A stretch of 64,000 nt of DNA from Pseudomonas capeferrum (GCF_013523055.1 NZ_JAAMQM010000002.1:304696-368695); one strand, 5' to 3'; positions 52,422 through 61,293 are shown, numbered from the stretch's first letter. Made by a program: numbers and translations. The notes: generated by a model from the letters alone, not told the origin.

Positions 52422-53630
52422 ATGGCCAACGCCTATCGCGAAATACTGCTGACCCCTAATGTCAAGGGGCTGCTAATGACAGCCACTATCGTCCGCCTGC
52501 CTCAGACGATGATCGGTATCGGCCTGCTGACCATGCTGGTTCAACAGAGCGCTGGCTATTGGCTGGCTGGCGCGATCGCGGGTACCTACACACTGGCGAC
52601 TGCGTTTGTCGGGCCGCGGATATCGAGACTTGTCGACCGACATGGGCAGAGTCGGGTGCTGCCGATCGTCAGCGCCTTCAGTGTCGCCATGCTCCTGACG
52701 CTCCTGGCCGCCGCCCATGTGCAGGCGCCATCCGCGCTGCTGTTCATCCTCGCCGCCCTGGCCGGGACGATGCCAAGCATGTCCGTCATGGCCAGGGCGC
52801 GCTGGGCGAAGATTTTCCGCGGCAAGCCACTGCTGCATGCCGCCATCACCCTGGATACGGTTCTGGCGGAACTGGCCTACATCGCCGGGCCGCCCTTGGC
52901 GATCGCCCTGAGCATGAACTGCTTCGCTGAAGCCGGACCGCTGGCGGCCGTGGCGCTGTTGACGGTCGGCGTGACTGTCTTCGTTCTGCAACGGCAGACG
53001 GAACCCGAAGTCGTTGCCCGCACGACGACGGCCACGGGCTCGGCCATGCGCCTGCCCGGTCTGCGCGTTCTGGTCATGGCGATGGTGGCGATGGGGCTCA
53101 TCGGTGGAGCGGTCGACGTGGCTGTCGTGGCGTTCGCCACCGCCGAGGGCTCGCCGACGACGGCCAGTTGGATTCTGGCGGCCTACGCGCTGGGCTCGGT
53201 GAGCGCCGGCCTGGTCTTCGGCGCGTTGACCATCACCGCGCCCATCGAAAGACAGTTTCTGATTGCGCTGATCCTGTTGGCGGTGACAGCGGTATTGCCC
53301 ATGTTCTCTGCGAACGTCTACATCATGACGGGAATGATTTTTGTCGCGGGCATGTCCTTTGCGCCGACGATAGCCATCGTCATGAACCTGGGGACACATA
53401 TCGTCCCAGCGGCAGAACTGACGGAAGGGCTGACCTGGATGTCCACCGGAATTGGCATTGGGATCGCCTTGGGCGGAGCGTGCGCGGGTCTGGTGATAGA
53501 CACCTTGGGTGCACGAGCCGGATTTGGCGTAGCCATTGTCGCTGGGTTGGCGCTGGTGGCGATCGCAACTATCGGCCAGCGTTCACTGCGGGCCGAATCC
53601 GCGATGCCTTCGGCGTTGCGGGCTGTTTAG
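52422..53630 (+). CDS. Major facilitator superfamily transporter
   Basis: 402 residues from ATG 52422, with AGAGG 4 nt before it; ATG 52377 would add 15 polar residues and has no ribosome-binding site. Twelve hydrophobic segments are visible. Between helices 2 and 3 lies GPRISRLVDRHGQSRVLPIV, a variant of the MFS loop motif GxxxDRxGRR. The second half begins near LPGLRVLVMAMVAMGLIGGA. It resembles sugar or drug efflux MFS proteins of the actinobacterial/pseudomonad YfcJ-like kind, but the substrate is unknown. It is convergent with dsbG, from which a hairpin separates it. No pyoverdine-related signature was seen, so its position beside pvdL may be incidental. Confidence 0.85.
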   Translation: MANAYREILLTPNVKGLLMTATIVRLPQTMIGIGLLTMLVQQSAGYWLAGAIAGTYTLATAFVGPRISRLVDRHGQSRVLPIVSAFSVAMLLTLLAAAHVQAPSALLFILAALAGTMPSMSVMARARWAKIFRGKPLLHAAITLDTVLAELAYIAGPPLAIALSMNCFAEAGPLAAVALLTVGVTVFVLQRQTEPEVVARTTTATGSAMRLPGLRVLVMAMVAMGLIGGAVDVAVVAFATAEGSPTTASWILAAYALGSVSAGLVFGALTITAPIERQFLIALILLAVTAVLPMFSANVYIMTGMIFVAGMSFAPTIAIVMNLGTHIVPAAELTEGLTWMSTGIGIGIALGGACAGLVIDTLGARAGFGVAIVAGLALVAIATIGQRSLRAESAMPSALRAV

Positions 53631-53668
53631 GGCTTCGCTTGCGGTCGGTAATCTCGAATACGCGGGGT

Positions 53669-53700
53669 GCCAACGTGTCACGCAGCGGTGGCACGTTGGC
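53669..53700. terminator. Terminator-like hairpin between convergent MFS and dsbG genes
   Basis: GCCAACGTG (53669-53677) pairs with CACGTTGGC (53692-53700); the interior TCAC/GTGG adds four pairs with one wobble, leaving a GCAGCG loop. It lies between the two stop codons and is probably used from both sides; T-runs are weak. Confidence 0.6.
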
Positions 53701-53704
53701 CGTT

Positions 53705-54463
53705 TCAGCGTTTACCCAGAATCTGTTCGAGCATCTCGGGACGCGGGGCGCCTTGTTGGGTTTGCAAGTGGCCATTTTCATCCTGGTAGAAGATGGTCGG
53801 AGTAGCGGACAGACCAAGTTCTTCCATCAGTGCAAGGTTATCGTCGAGCTGTTTCTGCACGCTATCGGGGATCTTGTCCAAGGGCTTTAGAGTACTGGCC
53901 TTGCCGGCGCTTTCGTGCGCTTGCAAGGCCTTGCTCGGGTCCTGGCTGGCCAACAGCGCGGCGGATTTGGCGGGGCTATCCTGACGGATGATGCCGACCA
54001 TGATATGACGCAGCTGGACCTTGCCTGAGGTTACCCAAGACCGGGCCTGTTGCCAGAACAGGTTGCAATAAGGGCAGTTGGGGTCGCTGAACAGGTAGAC
54101 CGTGCGGGGTGCGTCGGGCTTGCCATCGGCAATCCAGGCACTTTTCTCCATCTTCGCCCAGATCGCCTTGCTCATCGGGCCATAGACCAGTTTTTGCAAG
54201 GGCGCCGCGCTGAGGTCCTGGCCCTGCGCGTCGAACAGGTTGCCGACCAGGACATGCTTGCCATTGGCGGTCAGGTACAAGGCCAGGGCATTGTTCCGGT
54301 ATTCGGCGGCATAGCCACGCAAACCGTCCGGGGCATCGAAGCTGCCTTTGATCACGGCGCCCTTGGCCTGCAATTGCTTGATCGGCTCAGGCAGTTCTTC
54401 AGCCTGCAGGGAAGCGCACGCCAGCAGGGCGAAGGTCAGGGGTAGAAAGGTGTCGAAGCGCAT
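53705..54463 (-). CDS. dsbG: Periplasmic thiol:disulfide isomerase DsbG
   Basis: Periplasmic chaperone/isomerase that also reduces sulfenylated cysteines. 252 residues. Signal peptide (LPLTFALLACASLQA, cleavage about residue 21 before EELPEPIK), an N-terminal dimerisation domain (residues ~25-85), then a thioredoxin fold with YLFSDPNCPYCNLFWQQAR (CPYC, ~130-133). The cis-Pro loop is in GLSATPTIFYQDENGHLQ; the residue before Pro is Thr, as in DsbG/DsbC. It lies 1 nt after the TlpA-like gene. DsbD, the electron donor for DsbG, is encoded in the same operon. Confidence 0.93.
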   Translation of the reverse strand: MRFDTFLPLTFALLACASLQAEELPEPIKQLQAKGAVIKGSFDAPDGLRGYAAEYRNNALALYLTANGKHVLVGNLFDAQGQDLSAAPLQKLVYGPMSKAIWAKMEKSAWIADGKPDAPRTVYLFSDPNCPYCNLFWQQARSWVTSGKVQLRHIMVGIIRQDSPAKSAALLASQDPSKALQAHESAGKASTLKPLDKIPDSVQKQLDDNLALMEELGLSATPTIFYQDENGHLQTQQGAPRPEMLEQILGKR

Positions 54464-54464
54464 T

Positions 54465-55301
54465 TCATTTTCCTTGCAAGACAGTGGCGGGCGGTTGGGC
54501 GTCGGCCAAGGGCGCCAGGGCGTGGTGCAGGCTGGCCCGGGACAGCTCGCCCAGGTGACTGCCGATCAGCATGCCGTCGGCGTTGTAGAACAGGGTGGTG
54601 GGCAGCGCCATGGAGCCTACCTGTCGAGAGAGCTGGCCGCTGCCATCGAAGAGCACGTGAGACAGGTTGAGGCCGGTGGTGGCCAGGAAGGTAGTGACCG
54701 TCTGTGGGGTTTCGCCTTGATTGACGAACAGGAAGGTCACGCCGGGAAACTCATGCTGGGCCGCCTGCAGGATCGGCATTTCGCGGCGACACGGAGGACA
54801 CCAGGTGGCCCAGATATTGATGACCAGCGCACGTCCACGAAACTCGGCCAGGGCCACGGGCCGGTCTTCGGCACTGCGCAAGGTCAGGGCCGGTAGCTGC
54901 GTACCCTGGTTGTACAGGTGCGAGGCCAGGCTTGCCAGTACCCAGAACAGCGCGCCGCTGCACAGGCCCCAACCCAGCGGGCGACGCAATCCTGGCTGCC
55001 GCCAACCCTGCCACAGGGCGCCCAGTACTATGCCTAGCAGCCCGGTGTAGCCCTGGAAGCCTCCGTCACGGATATCGATGATCTGCAGCGGATCACCGCG
55101 ATACATCGGCCAGTACTGCGCCACGAAGCCCAGGCGCGCGCAGAGCAGGCCCAGCAGGAACAGGTTGAACAGCGCGGACTCCGGGTTCTGTCCGCCTCGA
55201 CGCGCGACCCGCCAGCCCACCAGGCTGGCAATGGCCAAGGCACCCAGTAACAGGAGATGGTTGAGCGCCAGCGTCAATGGTCCCAGCGTGAACGTCAGCA
55301 T
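54465..55301 (-). CDS. Lgt-like membrane domain fused to a TlpA/DsbE-type thioredoxin
   Basis: 278 residues. The first ~135 residues contain about four helices (HLLLLGALAIASLVGWRVAR; LFNLFLLGLLCARLGFVAQY; GLLGIVLGALWQG; WGLCSGALFWVLASLASHL) with the NLFLLGLLCARLGF pattern seen at the start of prolipoprotein diacylglyceryl transferase. The catalytic HGGL region of Lgt is absent. Residues ~140-278 are a periplasmic thioredoxin with NIWATWCPPCRREMPIL (CPPC, ~170-173) and the cis-Pro loop GSMALPTTLFYNADG. It shares one base with the dsbD stop, so the three genes form one operon. It is probably a DsbD-fed reductase in the periplasm; the role of the membrane part is unknown. Confidence 0.87.
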   Translation of the reverse strand: MLTFTLGPLTLALNHLLLLGALAIASLVGWRVARRGGQNPESALFNLFLLGLLCARLGFVAQYWPMYRGDPLQIIDIRDGGFQGYTGLLGIVLGALWQGWRQPGLRRPLGWGLCSGALFWVLASLASHLYNQGTQLPALTLRSAEDRPVALAEFRGRALVINIWATWCPPCRREMPILQAAQHEFPGVTFLFVNQGETPQTVTTFLATTGLNLSHVLFDGSGQLSRQVGSMALPTTLFYNADGMLIGSHLGELSRASLHHALAPLADAQPPATVLQGK

Positions 55302-57016
55302 CAGCCTTGGCTCCGTGTCAGTGCCCAGTGTCGCAGAAAGCCCGGGGCGTCGATCTCGCCGGTAATCCGACGGGCACGGCGCTCTTCGCCTTCCGGGCCG
55401 ATCCAGATCAGGCTGGGCGGGCCCGGTACCTGATAGCGGCGCAGCAGTGCCCGGCTGGCCGGGGTGTCGGCAGTGACATCCAGGCGCAGCAGACGTACAT
55501 CGGCGAGGCTGGCCTGTACATCGTCACGGGCGAATACCTGCTTGTCCATGACCTTGCACGACACGCACCAGTCGGCGGAATAGTCGAGCAGCACCCATTG
55601 GCCACGGGCCTGTGCCTTCTGGAGTTCCTGCCGCAGAGCCTCTGGCGTATCGAGCGTGGTGAACCGTTGGGTGCTAGCGGAAGACTGAACGGCTCCAGCC
55701 TGTACATTGGTAAAGGGCCGCAGCGGTTGCCACAGGTCGCTGCCACCGGCGGCGGCGCCGACCAGCAGCAGGCTTCCCCACAAGGCACCCAGTAGCGTGA
55801 CCACGCGCAAGGCGGGTACGCGTTCCAGGGCTGGCCAGGCGCTCCAGCCCAGGGCAATCAGCCAGGCGCCACACGACGCCAGCAGCAACGACGGTGCCAG
55901 TAGCCCCCGCAGGGTATAGAGCGCCATGCCCAGAAAGACGAAGCCGAACACACCCTTGACCCGATTCATCCACGCGCCGGGGCGCGGCAGGTAGCGATTG
56001 CCCAAGGTCACCAGCAAGAGCAAGGGCACGCCCATGCCGAGCCCCAGGCTGAACAGCACCAGCCCGCCCTGCAATACATCGCCGCTCTGCGCGATGTACA
56101 ACAGCGCACCGGCCAGCGGCGCGGTCATGCACGGCCCCATCAACAGGCCGGACAGTGCCCCGAGCAGTGCGGCGCCATAGAGATTGCCACCTCGCGTGCC
56201 TTGACCGGCGCGGTCCAGGCGGTCGCGCAGGGCCACCGGCAGTTGCAGCTCGAATGCGCCGAACATGGGCAAGGCAAGCAGTACGAAGAGCCCCGCCAGG
56301 CTGCCCAGTAGCCAGGGTTGCTGGAGCCAGGCCTGCAAGCTCGCCCCCAGCAGAGCCGCGACAACGCCGAGCGCGGCGTACACCAGCGCCATGCTCAGGA
56401 CATAGACGCCTGCCAGGAGCCACCCGCGACGAGCACTGGCACCATTGCCCAGTACCAGCCCGGCCAGGATCGGCAGCATCGGCAGCGAGCAAGGGGTGAA
56501 CGCGAGCAGCAGCCCCAGGCCGAAGAATGCCGGCAGGCTCCAGGCCAGGCTGCGTTGTTGCAGGCCGCTGGCCAGTGCCTGGTCGTCGGCCTGGACCGTG
56601 GTGGGGAGGGCATTCCCGCCAAGCTCTATCACGCGAGTCTGCGGCGGGTAACACAGCCCTGCATCGGCACAGCCCTGCCAACCGACGCGCAGCTGGCCCG
56701 TGGCATCGGCTGGCACGAGCAGCTCCAGTTGGTCACGGTAGATGAGGCTGTCGCCGAAATAGTCATCGTGATGGTCGAGTGCCGGTGGCAGCGGCGGTTG
56801 CTGTCCGGCCGACAGTCCGTCCAGTTTCAAACGTTTCTGGTAGAGGTAGTAGCCTTGCTGGATCTGGAAGTGCAGACGCATCTCGCCGCTCGGCAGACGG
56901 TCGTGGGTCAGCACGAAGGCTTTGTCGACCGGCAGGAAGTCGGGCTGGGCCGCGAAAGGGTTGGCCTGGAGCGGACCGACCAGGAGGATGCTCAGGAGCA
57001 GCAGTAGGGCGCGCAT
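55301..57016 (-). CDS. dsbD: Thiol:disulfide interchange protein DsbD
   Basis: Carries electrons from cytoplasmic thioredoxin to periplasmic reductases. 571 residues. Signal peptide (LLLLLSILLVGPLQA), N-terminal alpha domain with CADAGLCYPPQT (~111-122), eight-helix beta domain with the redox Cys in AFTPCSLPMLPILAGL and LLMGPCMTAPLAGAL, and a C-terminal gamma thioredoxin domain with DYSADWCVSCKVMDKQ (CVSC). First gene of dsbD-(Trx fusion)-dsbG, divergent from dsbR. This corresponds to the second dsbD cluster of P. aeruginosa (PA2478 region, from memory). Confidence 0.95.
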   Translation of the reverse strand: MRALLLLLSILLVGPLQANPFAAQPDFLPVDKAFVLTHDRLPSGEMRLHFQIQQGYYLYQKRLKLDGLSAGQQPPLPPALDHHDDYFGDSLIYRDQLELLVPADATGQLRVGWQGCADAGLCYPPQTRVIELGGNALPTTVQADDQALASGLQQRSLAWSLPAFFGLGLLLAFTPCSLPMLPILAGLVLGNGASARRGWLLAGVYVLSMALVYAALGVVAALLGASLQAWLQQPWLLGSLAGLFVLLALPMFGAFELQLPVALRDRLDRAGQGTRGGNLYGAALLGALSGLLMGPCMTAPLAGALLYIAQSGDVLQGGLVLFSLGLGMGVPLLLLVTLGNRYLPRPGAWMNRVKGVFGFVFLGMALYTLRGLLAPSLLLASCGAWLIALGWSAWPALERVPALRVVTLLGALWGSLLLVGAAAGGSDLWQPLRPFTNVQAGAVQSSASTQRFTTLDTPEALRQELQKAQARGQWVLLDYSADWCVSCKVMDKQVFARDDVQASLADVRLLRLDVTADTPASRALLRRYQVPGPPSLIWIGPEGEERRARRITGEIDAPGFLRHWALTRSQG

Positions 57017-57064
57017 GTCGTTGCCTTGGTGATGCGATAGGCGGCTTATGCTGGTGGCGGTCGA

Positions 57065-57079
57065 TTAACCGAAAGTTAA
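57065..57079. promoter_or_regulatory. Dyad between dsbD and dsbR, candidate DsbR site
   Basis: TTAAC-CGAAA-GTTAA in the 168-bp divergent gap, 49 bp before dsbD and 106 bp before dsbR. It is symmetrical and AT-rich in an otherwise GC-rich gap, fitting an OmpR-family operator. Binding by DsbR is inferred from position. Confidence 0.5.
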
Positions 57080-57184
57080 ACGCCGTCGCGATGGTCGGTG
57101 GAATGCCACCCAACTGTCCTTACCCGGCATAATCCTCGCTTAATCGCCGCCCTGTGCAATACCGCTTTGCCATTGGAGACCCCC

Positions 57185-57868
57185 ATGCACGTACTGCTCT
57201 GCGAGGATGATGACCTGATTGCCAGTGGCATCAGCGCTGGCCTGACCGCGCAGGGCCTGACCGTGGACCGGGTGGCCAGCGCTTCGGCGGCGCGGGCATT
57301 GCTCAAGGCGGCCCGGTTCGACGTGATGATCCTGGATCTGGGGCTGCCTGACGAAGATGGCCTGAAGCTGCTGCGGCGTCTGCGCCAGCAGGGTGAAACG
57401 CTGCCGGTGCTGGTGCTCACCGCCCGCGATGCGGTGACCGACCGGGTCGAGGGCCTGCAAGCCGGGGCCGACGATTACCTGCTCAAGCCCTTCGACCTGC
57501 GCGAGCTGGCGGCCCGGCTGCATACCCTGTTGCGGCGGGTTGCAGGGCGCGCGGTCAATGTGATCGAGCACGGCCCGCTGCAATATGACCCCAGCAGCTG
57601 CGAGGCGCGGCTTGCCGGGCAAGCGGTGGACTTGTCGCGTCGCGAGCAGGCCTTGCTCCAGGCACTGTTGCAGAATCGCGGACGGGTGCTGTCCAGCGAA
57701 CAGCTCAAGGATTGCGTCTACGGCTTCAACGACGAAGTCGAGAGCAACGCGCTCAACGTGCACATCCATCATCTGCGGCGCAAGCTGGGCAACGGCATCG
57801 TCGAGACGGTGCGCGGCCTGGGCTATCGCCTGGGTCCCGCTCAGGCGCCTGAGGAGACTCGACCTTGA
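57185..57868 (+). CDS. dsbR: OmpR-family response regulator, DsbR-like
   Basis: 227 residues from ATG 57185 (MHVLLCEDDDLIASGISAGL), 9 nt after GGAGA. Receiver domain: acidic triad at Asp8-Asp10, phospho-Asp51 (VMILDLGLPDEDG), switch Thr79, Lys101 (DYLLKPFD). The C-terminal winged helix of the OmpR type ends NALNVHIHHLRRKLGNGIVE and TVRGLGYRL. It is followed with a 4-nt overlap by its histidine kinase and is divergent from dsbD. In P. aeruginosa a homologous pair, DsbRS, controls the dsbDEG genes in response to copper. The same job is likely here. Confidence 0.88.
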   Translation: MHVLLCEDDDLIASGISAGLTAQGLTVDRVASASAARALLKAARFDVMILDLGLPDEDGLKLLRRLRQQGETLPVLVLTARDAVTDRVEGLQAGADDYLLKPFDLRELAARLHTLLRRVAGRAVNVIEHGPLQYDPSSCEARLAGQAVDLSRREQALLQALLQNRGRVLSSEQLKDCVYGFNDEVESNALNVHIHHLRRKLGNGIVETVRGLGYRLGPAQAPEETRP

Positions 57869-59229
57869 GCCTGCGTGTACGCCTGAGCCTGATCCTGGGC
57901 AGTGCCTTCGTGATCATCTGGGCGCTGGCCGCCGCCTGGATGCTGCGCGATCTGCGCCAACAAATGATGTTTTCCCTGGATCAGCGCCTGGTCGCCTCGG
58001 CGCGCATGGTCGCGGGGCTGATCGAACAGTTGCCGCAGCCATTGACGGCCAAGGGCGAGGGCGCGCATTTCGCAGCCGACCAACTCAGCGTGCCGGACGG
58101 CATGGCCTGCCAAGTCAGCTCCCTGCGCGGGGAGATCCTGGCCAGCAACCACACGCACGACGGCGCGCTCGATGACCAGCACAGTGGCTTTCGTGACCAG
58201 ACCATCGATGAGGACCTATGGCGGACCTTCACCTTTGTCCGCGGCGACGTTCGCATCACCACGGCCGACCGCCATCTGGAACGCGAGGCCCTCAACCGTT
58301 CCATTCTCCTGGCCGCCTCGGCGCCTGTGCTGATGGCCCTGCTAGGCAGCCTGGCGCTGCTGTGGGTCGGGGTCGGCAAAGGGCTCGAGCCGCTGAACCG
58401 CATGCGCGATGCGCTGCGCCGACGACGCGCCGACAGCGTGGAACCCTTGCAGGTGACTGGCATGCCGAGCGAGCTGCAGCCCCTGTTGGAAACCCAGAAC
58501 CAGCTGTTCCTGCGCATTGCCCAGACCCTTGAGCGCGAGCGACGCCTGACCGACGATGCGGCCCATGAACTGCGTAGCCCGCTCACGGCCATCAAGACCC
58601 ACTTGCAGGTAGCGCGCATGACCGACGGCACCGTTCGCGAGCGGGCGCTCGAATGCGCGGAGGAGGGCGCCGACCGTCTGCACCGTACCTTGGAGCAGCT
58701 GCTGATGCTGGCGCGGGTCGAAGGCAGCCTGTCGTTCGATGACGGTGTACGGTGCAGCGCCGAACAGATTGCCTTGCAGGCCGTGCAGGATGCCGGAGGC
58801 GGTGACAATCGACGCATCACCCTGCGTCTGCCGGACGACGCGGCCAGGATCTACCTCGGCATGCCGGCGCCCTTGGCCGTCGCTGCCTTGCGCAATCTCC
58901 TGGACAACGCCCTGCGTCACGGCGGTGCTGATGGGCCCGTCGAGCTGGAAGTACGCATGGAAGAGCAGGGGCAAGTCGGTTTTCTCGTGCGTGATCATGG
59001 CCCAGGTATCGCCGCCGAAGACCTGGGGCACCTGACCGAGCGTTTCTGGCGTCACAGCCAGAGCGGCGGCTGCGGACTTGGGCTGGCGATTGTCCAGGCG
59101 ATCGTGCAGCGCTGCGCCGGTAGTCTGCGCTTCGACAGCCAGGCCGACGGCCTGCGTGTGTGGTTGCAAGTGCCAACCGGAACAGACGCTCTACAAGGGC
59201 GTTCGCGTGGCTTGGACCTATACCGCTGA
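57865..59229 (+). CDS. dsbS: Sensor histidine kinase, DsbS-like
   Basis: 454 residues from TTG 57865, overlapping dsbR by 4 nt (TTGA), with AGGAGA upstream. TM1 (LSLILGSAFVIIWALAAAWM, residues ~7-26), a periplasmic region ~27-150 with a single cysteine at Cys82 (PDGMACQVSS), TM2 (SILLAASAPVLMALLGSLAL, ~150-169), HAMP-like linker, H-box DDAAHELRSPLTAIKTH, N-box NLLDNALRHGG, G1 DHGPGIAAEDL, F ERFWRHS, G2 GCGLGLAIVQ. I recall that Cu(I) sensing in P. aeruginosa DsbS uses a periplasmic cysteine at this position, so the conserved Cys82 supports a copper sensor. Confidence 0.88.
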   Translation: MSLRVRLSLILGSAFVIIWALAAAWMLRDLRQQMMFSLDQRLVASARMVAGLIEQLPQPLTAKGEGAHFAADQLSVPDGMACQVSSLRGEILASNHTHDGALDDQHSGFRDQTIDEDLWRTFTFVRGDVRITTADRHLEREALNRSILLAASAPVLMALLGSLALLWVGVGKGLEPLNRMRDALRRRRADSVEPLQVTGMPSELQPLLETQNQLFLRIAQTLERERRLTDDAAHELRSPLTAIKTHLQVARMTDGTVRERALECAEEGADRLHRTLEQLLMLARVEGSLSFDDGVRCSAEQIALQAVQDAGGGDNRRITLRLPDDAARIYLGMPAPLAVAALRNLLDNALRHGGADGPVELEVRMEEQGQVGFLVRDHGPGIAAEDLGHLTERFWRHSQSGGCGLGLAIVQAIVQRCAGSLRFDSQADGLRVWLQVPTGTDALQGRSRGLDLYR

Positions 59230-59408
59230 GGTATTTTTATACAAATTGTTACAGCTATGCTTGCAGATGATGAAGTCTGTTGATTTATGGCACTTTCCAG
59301 TCGAGTATCAACCAAGATCCCCTGCCAGCCGTTAGACCCCATCAGGAGTCGGGACCGGTGCGGCAGGGTCGAGGAGCTCCCTCCAACCCTATCGTCCAGG
59401 TTCCGACC

Positions 59409-59894
59409 ATGCCCAACAAATCCATGCGGATCCTCATTGCTGACGAGCAACTCGGCCAACGTCTGCAATTGGAGAAGATGCTCAACAGCCTTGGGTATTA
59501 CCGGGTCGCCCCGGTAGAGAATTTCGAGGACCTGCAACGCTTGGTGCAGAGTGCCCTGCAGCCGTTCAACCTGCTGGTGGCCAATATCGATCTGGCCGGC
59601 GCCATGGGGGTCGACCTGGCCCGTTTTTGCAGGGTCAGCCCGCATATCCAGCATGCGCTCCTGTATCACTGCGCGCACCTCAAGGTACCCGCCGTGCCGC
59701 AGACGGAGCGTCGGGCGGTGAGTATCAGCCTGCCGAAAATGCCGGACACCGAGGCGCTCGAAGCCTTCATGTCGATCATCGACTCGGCTGTCAAGGTAGG
59801 GGAGGTCTCGCTGCCTGCGGGGCTATCCAAGGATACGAGGCATTCAAGGCCGAGGACGGACTTCACCCACTCGGTGTTCGGTCGACCCGCCTGA
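59409..59894 (+). CDS. Receiver-like protein lacking the phospho-acceptor aspartate
   Basis: 161 residues from ATG 59409 (MPNKSMRILIADEQLGQRLQ); a longer frame from 59280 has no signal or RBS support. The N-terminal ~125 residues follow the CheY-like pattern (MRILIADEQ with Asp12/Glu13; LLVANIDLAGAMG as beta3; YHCAHLKVPA; VSISLPKMPD with Lys/Pro near beta5). At the phospho-acceptor position Asn59 stands in place of Asp (N-I-D-L-A-G against D-I-x-M-P-G), and the usual Pro is Ala. No output domain follows; the C-terminus (SKDTRHSRPRTDFTHSVFGR) is basic. It is therefore a pseudo-receiver that probably works by protein contact. It lies 179 bp after dsbS but is not clearly part of that unit. Confidence 0.72.
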   Translation: MPNKSMRILIADEQLGQRLQLEKMLNSLGYYRVAPVENFEDLQRLVQSALQPFNLLVANIDLAGAMGVDLARFCRVSPHIQHALLYHCAHLKVPAVPQTERRAVSISLPKMPDTEALEAFMSIIDSAVKVGEVSLPAGLSKDTRHSRPRTDFTHSVFGRPA

Positions 59895-59961
59895 ATCTCG
59901 CTCGGCCGGCGGCGCAAGCATTTGCTATCCTCTTGCGCTTTGCCAACTCGCGGAACTTGCC

Positions 59962-61287
59962 ATGACTGCCACCGAAACCGCTCGCCAGCCAAGGCTGGGT
60001 CGCGGTGACCACAAGACCCTGGGCCTGGCGGCGCTGGGCGGCGCGCTGGAAATCTACGATTTCATCATCTTCGTGTTCTTCGCCCTGACCCTGAGTCAAT
60101 TGTTCTTCCCGCCGGAAATGCCCGAGTGGCTGCGCTTGCTGCAGAGCTTCGGCATCTTTGTCACCGGTTACCTGGCGCGCCCCTTGGGCGGCATCCTCAT
60201 GGCGCATTTCGCCGATCACTTGGGTCGCAAGCGGGTGTTCAGCTTGAGCATCCTGATGATGGCGCTGCCGTGCCTGTTGATCGGTGTAATGCCTACCTAT
60301 GCCGATATCGGCTATGCGGCGCCCTTGCTCCTGCTGGCCTTGCGGATCCTGCAAGGCGCGGCCGTCGGGGGAGAGGTGCCCAGCGCCTGGACATTCGTCG
60401 CAGAGCACGCGCCACCCGGGCGCCGTGGTTATGCGTTGGGCTTCCTGCAAGCGGGTCTGACCTTCGGCTACCTGCTCGGAGCTCTGACGGCGACCCTGCT
60501 CGCGCGAGTCTTCACAACAGAAGAAATCCTCGCGTTTGCCTGGCGCTATCCTTTCCTCCTGGGCGGCGTATTCGGGGTCATCGGTGTCTGGTTGCGCCGT
60601 TGGCTGAGCGAGACCCCGGTGTTCCTGGCCTTGAAGGACCGACGTGAAACACCGGTGGCCTTTCCGCTGCGCAGCGTACTGTCCGATCATCGTCGCGCGC
60701 TGATCCCCGCCGCGCTGCTGACCTGCGTATTGACCTCGGCCGTGGTGGTACTGGTGGTGATCACGCCTACCGTGATGCAGCAACGCTTCGGTATGCCGGC
60801 AGGACAGACCTTTGCCCTCAGCAGCGTGGGTATCGTCTTCCTGAACATCGGTTGTGTCTTGGCCGGGCTGCTGGTCGATCGCATCGGCGCCTGGCGAGCC
60901 CTGATGATCTACAGTCTGTTGCTGCCCCTCGGGATAGGCGCGCTTTATGCCAGCCTGGTGGGTGGGTGGGGCTGGACCGGGCTCGCCTATGCGCTCGCCG
61001 GACTGTCCTGCGGCGTGGTGGGCGTTGTCCCTTCGGTAATGGTCGGTCTGTTCCCTGCAGCGATTCGGGTGTCGGGTATTTCCTTCACCTACAATGTCGC
61101 CTACGCCCTGTGGGCCAGTACCACACCGCTGGCGTTGATCGCGCTGATGCCGTGGAGCCCATGGGTATGCGTCGGCTTCTGCGCCGTGATGGGGGTGGTG
61201 GGGTTGTTGACGGCACTGTATTTCGAACGCCGTGAAGTCCTGGCATTCGGCTGCGAGGGCATGCCGCTCGTCTGTGGCGACAAGTAG
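59962..61287 (+). CDS. MHS-family (metabolite:H+ symporter) MFS transporter
   Basis: 441 residues, 12 helices. MHS signatures: ALGGALEIYDFIIFVFFALT (helix 1 with the Glu/Asp pair, residues ~28-47), GYLARPLGGILMAHFADHLG and RKRVFSLSILMMALPCLLIG (motif A region, ~66-110), LRILQGAAVGGEVPSAWTFV with AEHAPPGRRG (~128-155). The second half begins with PLRSVLSDHRRALIPAALLT. It resembles citrate, alpha-ketoglutarate and other organic acid symporters (e.g. the CitA/KgtP group), but the substrate cannot be assigned. Terminator 61294-61340 lies 6 nt after the stop and is shared with convergent etfQO. Confidence 0.9.
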   Translation: MTATETARQPRLGRGDHKTLGLAALGGALEIYDFIIFVFFALTLSQLFFPPEMPEWLRLLQSFGIFVTGYLARPLGGILMAHFADHLGRKRVFSLSILMMALPCLLIGVMPTYADIGYAAPLLLLALRILQGAAVGGEVPSAWTFVAEHAPPGRRGYALGFLQAGLTFGYLLGALTATLLARVFTTEEILAFAWRYPFLLGGVFGVIGVWLRRWLSETPVFLALKDRRETPVAFPLRSVLSDHRRALIPAALLTCVLTSAVVVLVVITPTVMQQRFGMPAGQTFALSSVGIVFLNIGCVLAGLLVDRIGAWRALMIYSLLLPLGIGALYASLVGGWGWTGLAYALAGLSCGVVGVVPSVMVGLFPAAIRVSGISFTYNVAYALWASTTPLALIALMPWSPWVCVGFCAVMGVVGLLTALYFERREVLAFGCEGMPLVCGDK

Positions 61288-61293
61288 GCCTTG

